Positions 9,559 through 17,672 of a DNA stretch of 64,000 bases are shown one piece after another. This DNA is from Sphingobacterium pedocola (lineage in GTDB: Bacteria; Bacteroidota; Bacteroidia; Sphingobacteriales; Sphingobacteriaceae): positions 581,897 through 645,896 of the forward strand of contig NZ_MU158690.1 in NCBI RefSeq assembly GCF_015209965.1, written 5' to 3'. Within the stretch, counting starts at the first letter, position 1. Each line of letters starts with the position of its first letter. Position numbers and translations under genes: made by a program. Below the pieces are notes generated by a model. That model did not search any database. It saw only the letters and a list, made by a program, of their open reading frames with translations, and was not told the origin of the DNA.

Positions 9559-12540
9559 TTAAAAGTTCAGTTTAAAACCCATTAAAAACGTTCTCGGAAT
9601 AACCATGTTGTACCCTTCGTCGTATCCCAAATAATTAACGATCTCAGGATCGCGTCCTGAATAGTTTGAAACGGTAAACAGATTATTTGCGGCGAGATAA
9701 ACGTATAATTTGCCTCCGCCCAGCTGTGATCCCAAGAGGTCGGAGAAATTGTAACCCAGCGAGACCTGTCTTAGTTTCATGAAAGCGCCATTCTCGAGGA
9801 ATAAATCCTGCGAAGATTGGTAGGCATTGACGCTGCTCCAAGGATTGTATAACGGATATTTGCTGTAGTCACCACGTTTTTCCCAATAAGTGATTTCTTT
9901 AATGGAATTGACATTCTTTGCATTTTCATTGTTGATAAAATCAAAACGGTTTGCCATTTCCTGATTAAGGATCTGCCTTCCCAGATTAAAGTAAAGGTTC
10001 ACTTTAAGATCGAAATTTTTGTAATAGAAATCGTTCTGCCATGAACCCGTTATTTTGGGTATATGATTGCCGCGCATCACGCGGTCTTCGGACGAGATCC
10101 GGTTATCGCCATTTTGATCTGTCCAAATAGGATCCCCAGCCTTAAACGTCAGTCCATTGTAGTTTTTCTTCACACCGTCTACTTCTGGTACCTCTGCATC
10201 CGATTGGTAAATTCCCTCGTTTTCCAAAATCCAGAACGCATCGATCCGTTCACCGACTTTTAGTTTCCTGTTCTGTATGACGACCTCATCCAGCCCACCC
10301 GGTAATGCGGTTAATTTATTGTTGTTTGCACCTAGGTTCAAACCCGAATGCCACCGGAAGTTGCGCTCAAGACCAGTAATGATATCTCCGCCAAAAGCCA
10401 ATTCGATCCCGGTGTTACGTACATCCATCCCTGCCTCTATACTGTATTCATATCCATATTCCGCGTAGGCAGGAACCGTTAATATTTGATTTTTGTTCTC
10501 TCGGATATATGCATCCAAGGTGATGTATGCGTTGCGTTTGGACAGTTGGATGTCAATTCCCACATTCGCTTGGTCAGTGTAAGCCCAAGGAATATTATAA
10601 CCAACCCAACCATCTTCATAAGGGCGTACTAAAGCTGCGATTCCGTTGTAGGCCGGTACGATGACGTTACCCGTGTAACCTATCTGCGCCGTATAGTTCG
10701 GCCCTTGGGAAATATTGTCGTACATATTTAGGATACCTAGCCTTCCAGCACTGGTCCTAATTTTAAAACTCTGGTACACATCATTATCTTGTAAGAACTC
10801 TTTCTTAATGTCCCACCCCAACGCTAGTGATGGTGTAAACAGCCATCGATTAGTTGGTTGGGCATTGGAAGAGCCATCATATCGAAGCAATAGACTGGCC
10901 GAGTACTTGTCCATTAAGTTATAGGTTCCACGACCGAAGAACGATACAAGGTTGTGGCGCGTACGATCCAAAAACTTATAGGTTAGCTGTCTTGGAAACG
11001 CTGTGGGATTTAGAAAATTATCGTTATTGGGATCGGATTCTAGCAAGTTGATTTTAATATGGTCGTTAATTCCTTTGTATGCATAGGCATAATTATATTT
11101 ATGCAAATCCCACTGCAAAACATTTCCCGCTTCCAAGAAAAGATTGCTGTTGTCCATTTTCCAGTCATAAGAAGCTACATTATCATACATCAATCGCTGG
11201 CTATAGCCGTAATAGTTGGACGCAAAGTTATTTCGTTCCATCAAGCTGCTATGGTGAAAAAGGTCGCGGAACCCTTCATTGTAGTCAACCGACATGCTTG
11301 ATTTAAGTTTAAAGGATCCAAATTGTACATTGAGCGCCATATTGCCTTCTAGGATATTCGAAAAGTTATTGTCAAAACCTTTGTCATTGTTTTGCCTATA
11401 GCTATCATATGCCTCTTTATTAGGAGCCAATGGCGCACTTAAATCAGGCAGATAAGACAACATAGCATAGCGATTTCGGAGGTTTTTATTCCTGTTCCTG
11501 TCGAGACGTGCTGCGTTGATTGTGGTGTGAAAGAAGAGCCATTTAAGGGGTTGTAGATCCAGTTGAAACCGAGCATTGTACTTCTTGAAGTTGGTATCTT
11601 CGGCGATCCCTGAATTTTGCAACGTGCCCAATGAGAATTGGAAATTAGAGCGTTTCCCTCCTCCTGATAATCGGGCATTTATGCCATAGTTCAGTCCGTT
11701 ATTGTAATAAGTGTCGCTCCAGTTCGAGGGACCGTAGTAGCGGGTATTTAATGAATCACTCAAGTATACCGGGTACGTGTCATCCGCATTGTAGCGTCCG
11801 TTGGTGGTATACAAGTCGTAAAATTGCTGCCTAAATCGGTTTTCATAGCCGCCATTGATGGTAGTCACCTGTGGTCTGCTCGCCATCCCTACAAAACTGT
11901 TCACACTTATTCTTCTTCTATTGTCGCTAGCACTTTTCTTAGATGTGATTTTAATAACGCCATTCGCGGCTATGGGGCCATAAATTGCGATGTCTGCCAT
12001 ATCCTTCAGCACCTCAATGGAAGCAATATTGTCCACGTCAATATTGCTCAGTAAATTGTTCTCAGGCCCAATTCTATCAATATCGTAAGATTGGATCATA
12101 TAAGAAAAGGGGTGAGGGCTAATCATGGGAATGCCATCAAGTACAACCAGAGGTTGGCTCTGATAAACATCCTTATTGCTGAATATCGGAGACGAAATAC
12201 CTCGGATAAACATGTAATTTGGTGTTCCGGGTTCACCAGTCGGTTCGCTAATATAAAGGCCCGCAGCCTCGCCTTTCAACAATTGCGGAATAGTTGCATT
12301 TCCATAAAGAGCAATGTCTTCAATGGGCTTGTGCACAGATTTTGTCCTGATGTTTTTAAAATTCAGCTCAAAGACCGAATCTAGAAGCTGAGGAACCGTA
12401 TCCTGCAATACATTAAGCGGGGGAATTACAGTGAAGCCCCTTTCGTCTTCGTGTCCTGCAAATAGCTGAACATGAAGTAATAGCATAATAAACACAGCAG
12501 GAATACCGACATTATATGTGCTTGGAAATTTCTCCTTCAT
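9559..12540 (-). CDS. SusC/RagA family TonB-dependent receptor, short N-terminal region
   Basis: The 993-residue product has an N-terminal hydrophobic segment, a plug domain (TIPQLLKGEAAGLYISEPTG, PLVVLDGIPMIS, IASIEVLKDMADIAIYGPIA) and a long beta-barrel ending in Phe (FLMGFKLNF). The usual carboxypeptidase-regulatory-like domain is absent; only about 60 residues separate the signal peptide from the plug, and I see no clear TonB box. The plug also reads ADIAIYGPIAANGV where many relatives have ASATAIYGSRGANGV. It is the first gene of the minus-strand cluster and its SusD partner follows after 9 bp. It should act as the outer-membrane pore of the second uptake pair; how it couples to TonB is uncertain. 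Confidence 0.93.
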   Translation of the reverse strand: MKEKFPSTYNVGIPAVFIMLLLHVQLFAGHEDERGFTVIPPLNVLQDTVPQLLDSVFELNFKNIRTKSVHKPIEDIALYGNATIPQLLKGEAAGLYISEPTGEPGTPNYMFIRGISSPIFSNKDVYQSQPLVVLDGIPMISPHPFSYMIQSYDIDRIGPENNLLSNIDVDNIASIEVLKDMADIAIYGPIAANGVIKITSKKSASDNRRRISVNSFVGMASRPQVTTINGGYENRFRQQFYDLYTTNGRYNADDTYPVYLSDSLNTRYYGPSNWSDTYYNNGLNYGINARLSGGGKRSNFQFSLGTLQNSGIAEDTNFKKYNARFQLDLQPLKWLFFHTTINAARLDRNRNKNLRNRYAMLSYLPDLSAPLAPNKEAYDSYRQNNDKGFDNNFSNILEGNMALNVQFGSFKLKSSMSVDYNEGFRDLFHHSSLMERNNFASNYYGYSQRLMYDNVASYDWKMDNSNLFLEAGNVLQWDLHKYNYAYAYKGINDHIKINLLESDPNNDNFLNPTAFPRQLTYKFLDRTRHNLVSFFGRGTYNLMDKYSASLLLRYDGSSNAQPTNRWLFTPSLALGWDIKKEFLQDNDVYQSFKIRTSAGRLGILNMYDNISQGPNYTAQIGYTGNVIVPAYNGIAALVRPYEDGWVGYNIPWAYTDQANVGIDIQLSKRNAYITLDAYIRENKNQILTVPAYAEYGYEYSIEAGMDVRNTGIELAFGGDIITGLERNFRWHSGLNLGANNNKLTALPGGLDEVVIQNRKLKVGERIDAFWILENEGIYQSDAEVPEVDGVKKNYNGLTFKAGDPIWTDQNGDNRISSEDRVMRGNHIPKITGSWQNDFYYKNFDLKVNLYFNLGRQILNQEMANRFDFINNENAKNVNSIKEITYWEKRGDYSKYPLYNPWSSVNAYQSSQDLFLENGAFMKLRQVSLGYNFSDLLGSQLGGGKLYVYLAANNLFTVSNYSGRDPEIVNYLGYDEGYNMVIPRTFLMGFKLNF

Positions 12541-12862
12541 ATAAATTTAGGTTTTTAGTTTTATTATAATTGATGATTAACTTTATAATTCGTTCGATCT
12601 TGCGATGACCATATCTACCTATTTAGGATATCGGCATTCATATCGCAAATTGGTGTCGCTAACGTGTATTACTGAAAACATATTTATCCAATTGGTTGTT
12701 AATATAAGTTTATAAAAATTAGTTAATACGATTTAGCAAAAATTCCAAAAATTATATTTGCTTTGCTCGTTTTTATTCGGTTCCAAAATGATTTTTCTAT
12801 AAAAACTCCATGTACTCGACGAAAAATCTATAAAAAAATTTCGTAAGTATCACTTTTATAGT

Positions 12863-12938
12863 TCTTAAAGACGAGGCTACTGATCATAATCTAGAAAGAA
12901 TCATAAAAATGTAAGTATTCTGGTAGTCTCGCCTTAAG
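12863..12938. repeat. Imperfect long inverted repeat
   Basis: The left arm CTTAAAGACGAGGCTACTGA (from 12863) pairs with the right arm ending CTCGCCTTAAG (to about 12938), with one bulge and a few mismatches, around a loop of about 35 nt. It lies about 320 bp upstream of the SusC start. It could be a structured 5' leader, the body of a small RNA or a decayed terminator; nothing in the sequence decides between these. Confidence 0.45.
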
Positions 12939-13101
12939 CAACGATAAATTAAAACGTGCCCATTATTTGGTGCTTTATGTTCTTTAAAGTGAAATATTAA
13001 ATCGATTTAGCTTCATAAAATAAAATATCATAATTCATTCTATATTCTAAACTAGATATAAAAAAGTTACAATCAAAATAAAAAAAATTTTTTTCCTAAA
13101 T

Positions 13102-13134
13102 TTTGTTTAAAAGACCCCTTAGGATTAATATTTG
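13102..13134 (+). promoter_or_regulatory. Candidate Bacteroidota-type promoter (plus strand)
   Basis: TTTG at 13102-13105 and AATATTTG at 13127-13134 are separated by 21 bp. The second box matches TAnnTTTG at all but the first base. It would transcribe the small ORF at 13216. The match is fair, not perfect, and the DNA is very AT-rich, so a chance hit is possible. Confidence 0.35.
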
Positions 13135-13215
13135 CCTCTATCGTTGAATAATAGATTGTCACTTTGTGTAACAGTTCTTAAGTATCAGCAATCTCCCGGG
13201 TAGGCGGAAAAACTT

Positions 13216-13293
13216 ATGGCAAAGAAGGTGTATCAGATTCAGGTTTCGGGAAAGCAGGATCAATTTTTAAAAAGGATCATGAAAGAAAAATAA
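13216..13293 (+). CDS. Possible small protein (25 residues)
   Basis: An ATG at 13216 opens 25 codons ending in TAA, giving a basic peptide starting MAKKVYQIQVSGKQDQF and ending KRIMKEK. A purine-rich GGCGGAAAAA stretch precedes the start, a candidate promoter lies about 80 bp upstream and a strong hairpin follows 3 bp after the stop, so the unit has the layout of a short gene. I do not recognise the peptide. It could equally be a chance frame or the remnant of a longer gene. Confidence 0.3.
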   Translation: MAKKVYQIQVSGKQDQFLKRIMKEK

Positions 13294-13295
13294 TA

Positions 13296-13340
13296 GTAAT
13301 AGGCGTATCAGAAAACGCACTTTTCCAGCACGCCTATTAC
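13296..13340. terminator. Bidirectional hairpin between convergent units
   Basis: GTAATAGGCGT (13296-13306) pairs perfectly with ACGCCTATTAC (13330-13340), and inside it GAAAA pairs with TTTTC around CGCAC, giving a long stem with a small internal loop. It lies between the small ORF (plus) and the 3' end of the DUF2911 gene (minus, stop at 13355), so it could end transcription in both directions. There is no long T-run on either side, so its efficiency is uncertain. Confidence 0.55.
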
Positions 13341-13354
13341 ATAACTACTCGTAA

Positions 13355-13873
13355 TTATCGGGCTACTTTTACTTGAAACGGTAATAAGTAATTTCCCCAG
13401 ACTAACGTTACCTTACCCGTATTATCAGCATTTATTTTAAACCGCTCCTGTGCATTAGTTCCGCTGCTATTAATTACGGTAACCCGTAAAGCATCTTGCT
13501 TTTCATCGTATTTGCCAGCACCCCACTGGTCCCAGATTTTATTGAATATAAGTATTGTTTGCATCTCACCGGGCAGGGTGTATAAGCTGTATTTGCCTTT
13601 TGCAAGCTTTTCGGTATTAATCAATACATCCTTGTCAAACTCGATAGTAGTCGCTTCGTTAGCCCCCGTGCGCCACACTTGTCCTAATGGAACAATATCT
13701 ACTCCTATTTCTCTGCCTTTTAGTGATGGACTGCTGTAATGTATTGCCATTGTAACACCATCATCGGTGGTTATAATTACACTGTCAGGTGGGCTAGGCC
13801 TTTTGCTTTTGTCGGTCTGTCCAAATACGATGGTGCATAGCATCGTCATCATAATTAAAAGTGTTGTTCTCAT
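13355..13873 (-). CDS. DUF2911 domain-containing secreted protein
   Basis: The 172-residue product has a Sec signal peptide (cleavage after TIVFGQ) and then one DUF2911 domain, recognised by SVIITTDDGVTMAIHYSSPS, VDIVPLGQVWRTGANEATTI, LAKGKYSLYTLPGE and IFNKIWDQWGAGKYDEKQDA. The family is common in Bacteroidota, exported to the periplasm or outside, and of unknown function. It lies downstream of ilvA on the same strand, but a strong terminator stands between them, so it should be a separate transcript. The 3' end is followed by a hairpin. The family call is secure; no function is proposed. Confidence 0.9.
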   Translation of the reverse strand: MRTTLLIMMTMLCTIVFGQTDKSKRPSPPDSVIITTDDGVTMAIHYSSPSLKGREIGVDIVPLGQVWRTGANEATTIEFDKDVLINTEKLAKGKYSLYTLPGEMQTILIFNKIWDQWGAGKYDEKQDALRVTVINSSGTNAQERFKINADNTGKVTLVWGNYLLPFQVKVAR

Positions 13874-13950
13874 TTTTTTATTCGATTTAGTCTATATAGT
13901 GAAACAATAGAAGTGGTTGAATGTTTGCGGAAGATTGTCTGTATAAACAA

Positions 13951-13980
13951 AAAAAGGAGATTCAACAGAATCTCCTTTTT
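13951..13980 (-). terminator. Terminator of the ilv-leu operon
   Basis: AAAAAGGAGATTC (13951-13963) and GAATCTCCTTTTT (13968-13980) form a perfect 13-bp stem with an AACA loop. Read on the minus strand it is followed by a T-rich tail (TTTTTTTGTTT). It lies 15 bp beyond the ilvA stop, the correct place and orientation for a Rho-independent terminator ending the branched-chain operon. Confidence 0.9.
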
Positions 13981-13994
13981 TGTTATAGTAATAG

Positions 13995-15242
13995 TTATAC
14001 CAAATACTCAAATAAGGTCTGATCTTTATTGACTTCGATAAAATCGAATTTGTACATTTTCATTCGTTCGATAAAGTTGATATAATCCTTGGGATCATTT
14101 AGTTCAATACCAATTAGTGCCGGGCCGCGTTCACGTTCAGTCTTTTTGATGTATTCAAAACGTGTAATATCATCCTTAGGCCCAAGCACTTCGGTGACCA
14201 AGAGACGTAGTGCACCAGGACGTTGTGGGAAACGAACGATAAAATAGTGTTTGAATCCTTCATAAAGCAAGGACATCTCCTTGATTTCGCTCATACGGTC
14301 GATGTCGTTGTTGCCACCGGAAACAATACAAACTACTTTTTTGCCTCTGATTTCGTCTTGGTGGAACTCCAATGCAGCAATCGAAAGCGCACCGGCCGGT
14401 TCAGCTACAATGGCATCCTTGTTGTAAAGCTCTAAAATGGACGTGCAGATTTTGCCTTCAGGAACCGATTTTACAGAATCCAATAACTGGCTACTGATCG
14501 CATAGGTTAGTGCACCAATCTTTTTAACTGCAGCTCCATCTACAAACTTGTTGATATGTTCTAGCTCGATTGGTCCACCATGGGCGATAGCTGCTTGCAT
14601 GGACGGTGCTCCTTCGGGTTCTATGCCATACAGTTTTACTTGTGGGGCAACTTTTTTCATATGATAGCCTACTCCCGAAGATAATCCGCCTCCTCCTATG
14701 GGGAGAAATACAGCGTCCAGATCCGGAAGATCTTCTAAGATTTCAACAGCTACGGTTCCTTGTCCTTCAATGATTTTGATATCGTCGAAAGGTGGGATAA
14801 AATTCATGCTGTGTTCGGTAGCATATTCTGTCGCTGCTTTTTGGCAGTCGTCAAATGTATCGCCCGTCAGTACAATTTCGATGTGACCATTTCCCCACAT
14901 TTCGGTCTGCGTAATCTTTTGGCGAGGTGTAGGACCGGGCATAAAAATAACACCCTTGATACCTAGTTTTTTGCATGATAGGGCTACTCCTTGTGCATGA
15001 TTACCTGCGCTGGCACATACCACTCCACGTGATCGCTCTTCTTCTGATAGACTCACGATTTTATTGTAGGCCCCTCGCAATTTATACGAACGCACGACTT
15101 GAAGGTCCTCTCTCTTTAAGTATACTTCTGCACTGTACTTTTCAGAAAGATGTAGGTTGTATTGTAGCGGTGTGCGCGTTATAACGTCTTTTATGCGTTC
15201 TTTGGCCTGTAGCGAGTCTATTTCTAATGTTGATAAGTCCAT
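13995..15242 (-). CDS. ilvA: Threonine ammonia-lyase (threonine deaminase)
   Basis: The 415-residue enzyme converts L-threonine to 2-oxobutanoate, the committed step to isoleucine. The PLP lysine is Lys-54 in SYKLRGAYN, the substrate Ser/Asn region is CASAGNHAQGVAL, and the glycine loop holding the cofactor phosphate is GGGGLSSGVGYH. The C-terminal part (from about 325, YFIVRFPQRPGALRLLV) is a single ACT-like regulatory domain, so it is the shorter B. subtilis-like form and not the two-domain E. coli form. It is the last gene of the ilv-leu operon, 35 bp after leuA and just before the terminator. Isoleucine feedback control through the C-terminal domain is expected from the family. Confidence 0.96.
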   Translation of the reverse strand: MDLSTLEIDSLQAKERIKDVITRTPLQYNLHLSEKYSAEVYLKREDLQVVRSYKLRGAYNKIVSLSEEERSRGVVCASAGNHAQGVALSCKKLGIKGVIFMPGPTPRQKITQTEMWGNGHIEIVLTGDTFDDCQKAATEYATEHSMNFIPPFDDIKIIEGQGTVAVEILEDLPDLDAVFLPIGGGGLSSGVGYHMKKVAPQVKLYGIEPEGAPSMQAAIAHGGPIELEHINKFVDGAAVKKIGALTYAISSQLLDSVKSVPEGKICTSILELYNKDAIVAEPAGALSIAALEFHQDEIRGKKVVCIVSGGNNDIDRMSEIKEMSLLYEGFKHYFIVRFPQRPGALRLLVTEVLGPKDDITRFEYIKKTERERGPALIGIELNDPKDYINFIERMKMYKFDFIEVNKDQTLFEYLV

Positions 15243-15277
15243 GTTAAAATCAAAAGTAAAAAGTAAAAAGTCAAAAA

Positions 15278-16435
15278 CTAACTTTTAACTAAGGAAAGCA
15301 GGTCTTCATCGTTAATATCTTTTTTTGCATCTGCAATAACCAGGAAACGTTCGTATGTATTGGACAAGGTTTCTTTGTCTAAATGGTAACCCAAGCGTTC
15401 TAAGTGATGTTTTAAGGCATGGCGGCCTGATCGTGCAGTCAAAATAATATCGGCTTCTTGCAGACCGACATCTTCCGGCCGGATGATTTCGTAATTTTCA
15501 CGATGTTTCAAGAACCCATCTTGATGGATACCTGAACTATGGGCAAAAGCATTTCGGCCTACAATCGCTTTATTTGGTTGTACCGGCATGTTCATCATGT
15601 CACTCACTTTTCGTGATATATAAGTAAACATCGTGCTATCTATATTGGAGCTCAAGTTTCCAAAGGATTGATTATGCACTTTTAAAATCATTGCGACTTC
15701 TTCTAACGATGTATTGCCTGCACGCTCTCCGATACCATTGATCGTACATTCTACCTGGCGAGCTCCATGCTGCACTGCTGCAATAGAATTGGCGGTTGCT
15801 AACCCTAAGTCATTATGGCAATGCGCAGAGATGATCGCCTGATCGATGTTTTTGACATGCTCTTTAAGGTATTTTATCTTAGCGCCATATTGGTCGGGCA
15901 GGCAATAACCATTTGTGTCAGGAATATTGACTACCGTGGCACCAGCATTAATTACAGCTTCTATCATTTGAGCGAGATAAGCTAGGTCGGCACGACCGGC
16001 ATCTTCTGCATAGAATTCAACGTCTTCAACGTAGGATTTCGCATGTTTGACTGCCGCTACAGCTCTTTCCAAAATCTCTTCCCGGGTACTGCTGAATTTG
16101 TATTGGATATGCATGTCAGATGAACCAATTCCAGTGTGTATACGCGGGCGTTTGGCATGTTTAAGTGCATCAGCCGCTACATCGATATCGTTTTTATTGG
16201 CCCTGGTTAAGGCACAAATAATCACATCGTCTACCGCTTTGGATAATTCGACAACCGATTGGAAATCGCCAGGACTTGATACTGGAAATCCAGCTTCGAT
16301 AATATCAACGCCCAACCGTTCGAGATCTTTGGCAATTTCGACTTTCTCTATCGTCGTTAATTGGCATCCAGGAACTTGCTCACCGTCGCGAAGCGTCGTG
16401 TCGAAGATGTATAAGTGATTCGGATCGTGTAACAT
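15278..16435 (-). CDS. leuA: 2-isopropylmalate synthase, short form
   Basis: The 385-residue protein has the HMGL-like TIM-barrel fold: [17 protein letters not shown] at the N-terminus holds the catalytic Arg and metal Asp, and [15 protein letters not shown] holds the metal-binding HxH motif. It condenses acetyl-CoA with 2-oxoisovalerate, starting leucine synthesis. The protein ends at about residue 385, so the usual C-terminal leucine-binding LeuA dimer domain (roughly 110-150 further residues) is missing. Homocitrate or citramalate synthase activity cannot be excluded by sequence alone, but its place between leuB and ilvA in a complete leu operon favours LeuA. It lies 156 bp after leuB, across a perfect hairpin. 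Confidence 0.92.
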   Translation of the reverse strand: MLHDPNHLYIFDTTLRDGEQVPGCQLTTIEKVEIAKDLERLGVDIIEAGFPVSSPGDFQSVVELSKAVDDVIICALTRANKNDIDVAADALKHAKRPRIHTGIGSSDMHIQYKFSSTREEILERAVAAVKHAKSYVEDVEFYAEDAGRADLAYLAQMIEAVINAGATVVNIPDTNGYCLPDQYGAKIKYLKEHVKNIDQAIISAHCHNDLGLATANSIAAVQHGARQVECTINGIGERAGNTSLEEVAMILKVHNQSFGNLSSNIDSTMFTYISRKVSDMMNMPVQPNKAIVGRNAFAHSSGIHQDGFLKHRENYEIIRPEDVGLQEADIILTARSGRHALKHHLERLGYHLDKETLSNTYERFLVIADAKKDINDEDLLSLVKS

Positions 16436-16519
16436 AATTTTAAATTAAAAAATTAATAAAGTATACATTAAGAGGTCATCGAGTTATAAAGTTATGCAGG
16501 ATTATCTTTTTATCCAATT

Positions 16520-16563
16520 ATTTGGATAATGCGAAAACAGGCCATAGTTTGCATTATCCAAAT
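16520..16563 (-). repeat. Perfect 13-bp inverted repeat in the leuB-leuA gap
   Basis: ATTTGGATAATGC (16520-16532) pairs with GCATTATCCAAAT (16551-16563) around an 18-nt loop that itself has AAAC/GTTT ends. The left arm overlaps a second possible hairpin, TTATCCAA (16510-16517) with TTGGATAA (16522-16529), so two exclusive foldings exist. It lies between two operon genes and has no T-run, so it is not a simple terminator. A role in RNA stability or partial termination is possible. Confidence 0.6.
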
Positions 16564-16591
16564 CTTCATACTCAATGCTCCTATCTTAATA

Positions 16592-17665
16592 CTATTTAAT
16601 AAACTCCAAGACTTTAGCACCCATTTCATTTGTGCCTAAAATTTTATTGGAAGCAGTATCTGCGTTGGCAATATCACCCGTTCGCCACCCTGCTTTCAGC
16701 GTTTCCGCTACGGCTGTTGTTACCAGTTTTGCTTCTTCCTGTAAGCCGAACGCAATATCGAGCATTAATGCAACAGATAGGATGGAAGCTAATGGATTGG
16801 CTTTGTTTTGGCCAGCTATATCATGCGCCGAGCCATGGATGGGTTCGAAAAATCCTGTTCCGTCACCAATAGAGGCTGAAGCCAACATACCCATAGATCC
16901 CGCAATTTGTGATGCCTCGTCTGTTAATATATCGCCAAATAAATTCGCCGTCAATACGACATCAAATTTTTTCGGATTCTTTACCAATTGCATTGCCGCA
17001 TTATCGATAAACATGTGTTCGGTTTCCACATCAGGATATTCTTGTGCAATTTCTTGTACAACTTCGCGCCAGAGGCGAGAAGTTTCCAGTACATTTGCTT
17101 TATCGACAGAACATAATTTTTTGTTACGCGTACGTGCCGCATCATATGCTTTACGTGCAATGCGTTCTACTTCGTAACGATGATAGTTCATTAGGTCGGA
17201 AGCGAATGTATTGTCGTCATTGCGGTTCTTTTCGCCGAAATACACATCACCCGTCAATTCGCGGAAGAATAAGATATCTGTTCCACGTAACACCTCCGGT
17301 TTCAGACTGGAGGCATCCAAAAGTTCATCGAATAATAAGATCGGACGTAGGTTGGCATAGAGCCCCAGTTCTTTGCGTATTTTCAAGAGGCCCTGTTCTG
17401 GGCGCACCTTTGCTGAAGGATCATTGTCGTATTTCGCATGACCAATAGCACCAAATAAAATAGCATCCGAAGCTTTTGCTTTTTCCAGGGTTTCATCTGG
17501 AAGTGGATCTCCAGTCGCTTCAATAGCGGTGTGGCCCATTATGGCTTCGTCAAAAATAAATTCATGGTTATATTTTTGGGCTACAGCTTCCAATGCTTGC
17601 TTTCCCCATGTGGTTACTTCTTGTCCAATTCCATCACCTGGAATAATAAGAATATTTTTCTTCAT
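16592..17665 (-). CDS. leuB: 3-isopropylmalate dehydrogenase
   Basis: The 357-residue enzyme oxidises and decarboxylates 3-isopropylmalate to 2-oxoisocaproate with NAD. It has the family start ILIIPGDGIGQEVT, the substrate-loop residues in IRKELGLYANLRPI, FRELTGDVYFGEKNR, and the C-terminal NAD site EPIHGSAHDIAGQNKANP. Length matches the family. It starts 7 bp after the stop of the double ABC ATPase gene and is followed by leuA. The assignment is secure because the whole leu pathway is present. Confidence 0.97.
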   Translation of the reverse strand: MKKNILIIPGDGIGQEVTTWGKQALEAVAQKYNHEFIFDEAIMGHTAIEATGDPLPDETLEKAKASDAILFGAIGHAKYDNDPSAKVRPEQGLLKIRKELGLYANLRPILLFDELLDASSLKPEVLRGTDILFFRELTGDVYFGEKNRNDDNTFASDLMNYHRYEVERIARKAYDAARTRNKKLCSVDKANVLETSRLWREVVQEIAQEYPDVETEHMFIDNAAMQLVKNPKKFDVVLTANLFGDILTDEASQIAGSMGMLASASIGDGTGFFEPIHGSAHDIAGQNKANPLASILSVALMLDIAFGLQEEAKLVTTAVAETLKAGWRTGDIANADTASNKILGTNEMGAKVLEFIK

Positions 17666-17672
17666 TGCAGTG

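Larger units (their letters stand above)
12541..13354. other. Long AT-rich intergenic region upstream of the double SusCD operon
   Basis: This 814-bp interval holds no substantial gene. It separates the first SusC gene, transcribed leftwards, from the DUF2911 gene, whose 3' end faces it. It must contain the promoter of the SusCD-fasciclin operon, but I find no clean TTTG/TAnnTTTG pair on the minus strand. It contains an imperfect long inverted repeat (12863-12938), a candidate plus-strand promoter (13102-13134), a 25-codon ORF (13216-13293) and a strong hairpin (13296-13340), each listed separately. Confidence 0.7.
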
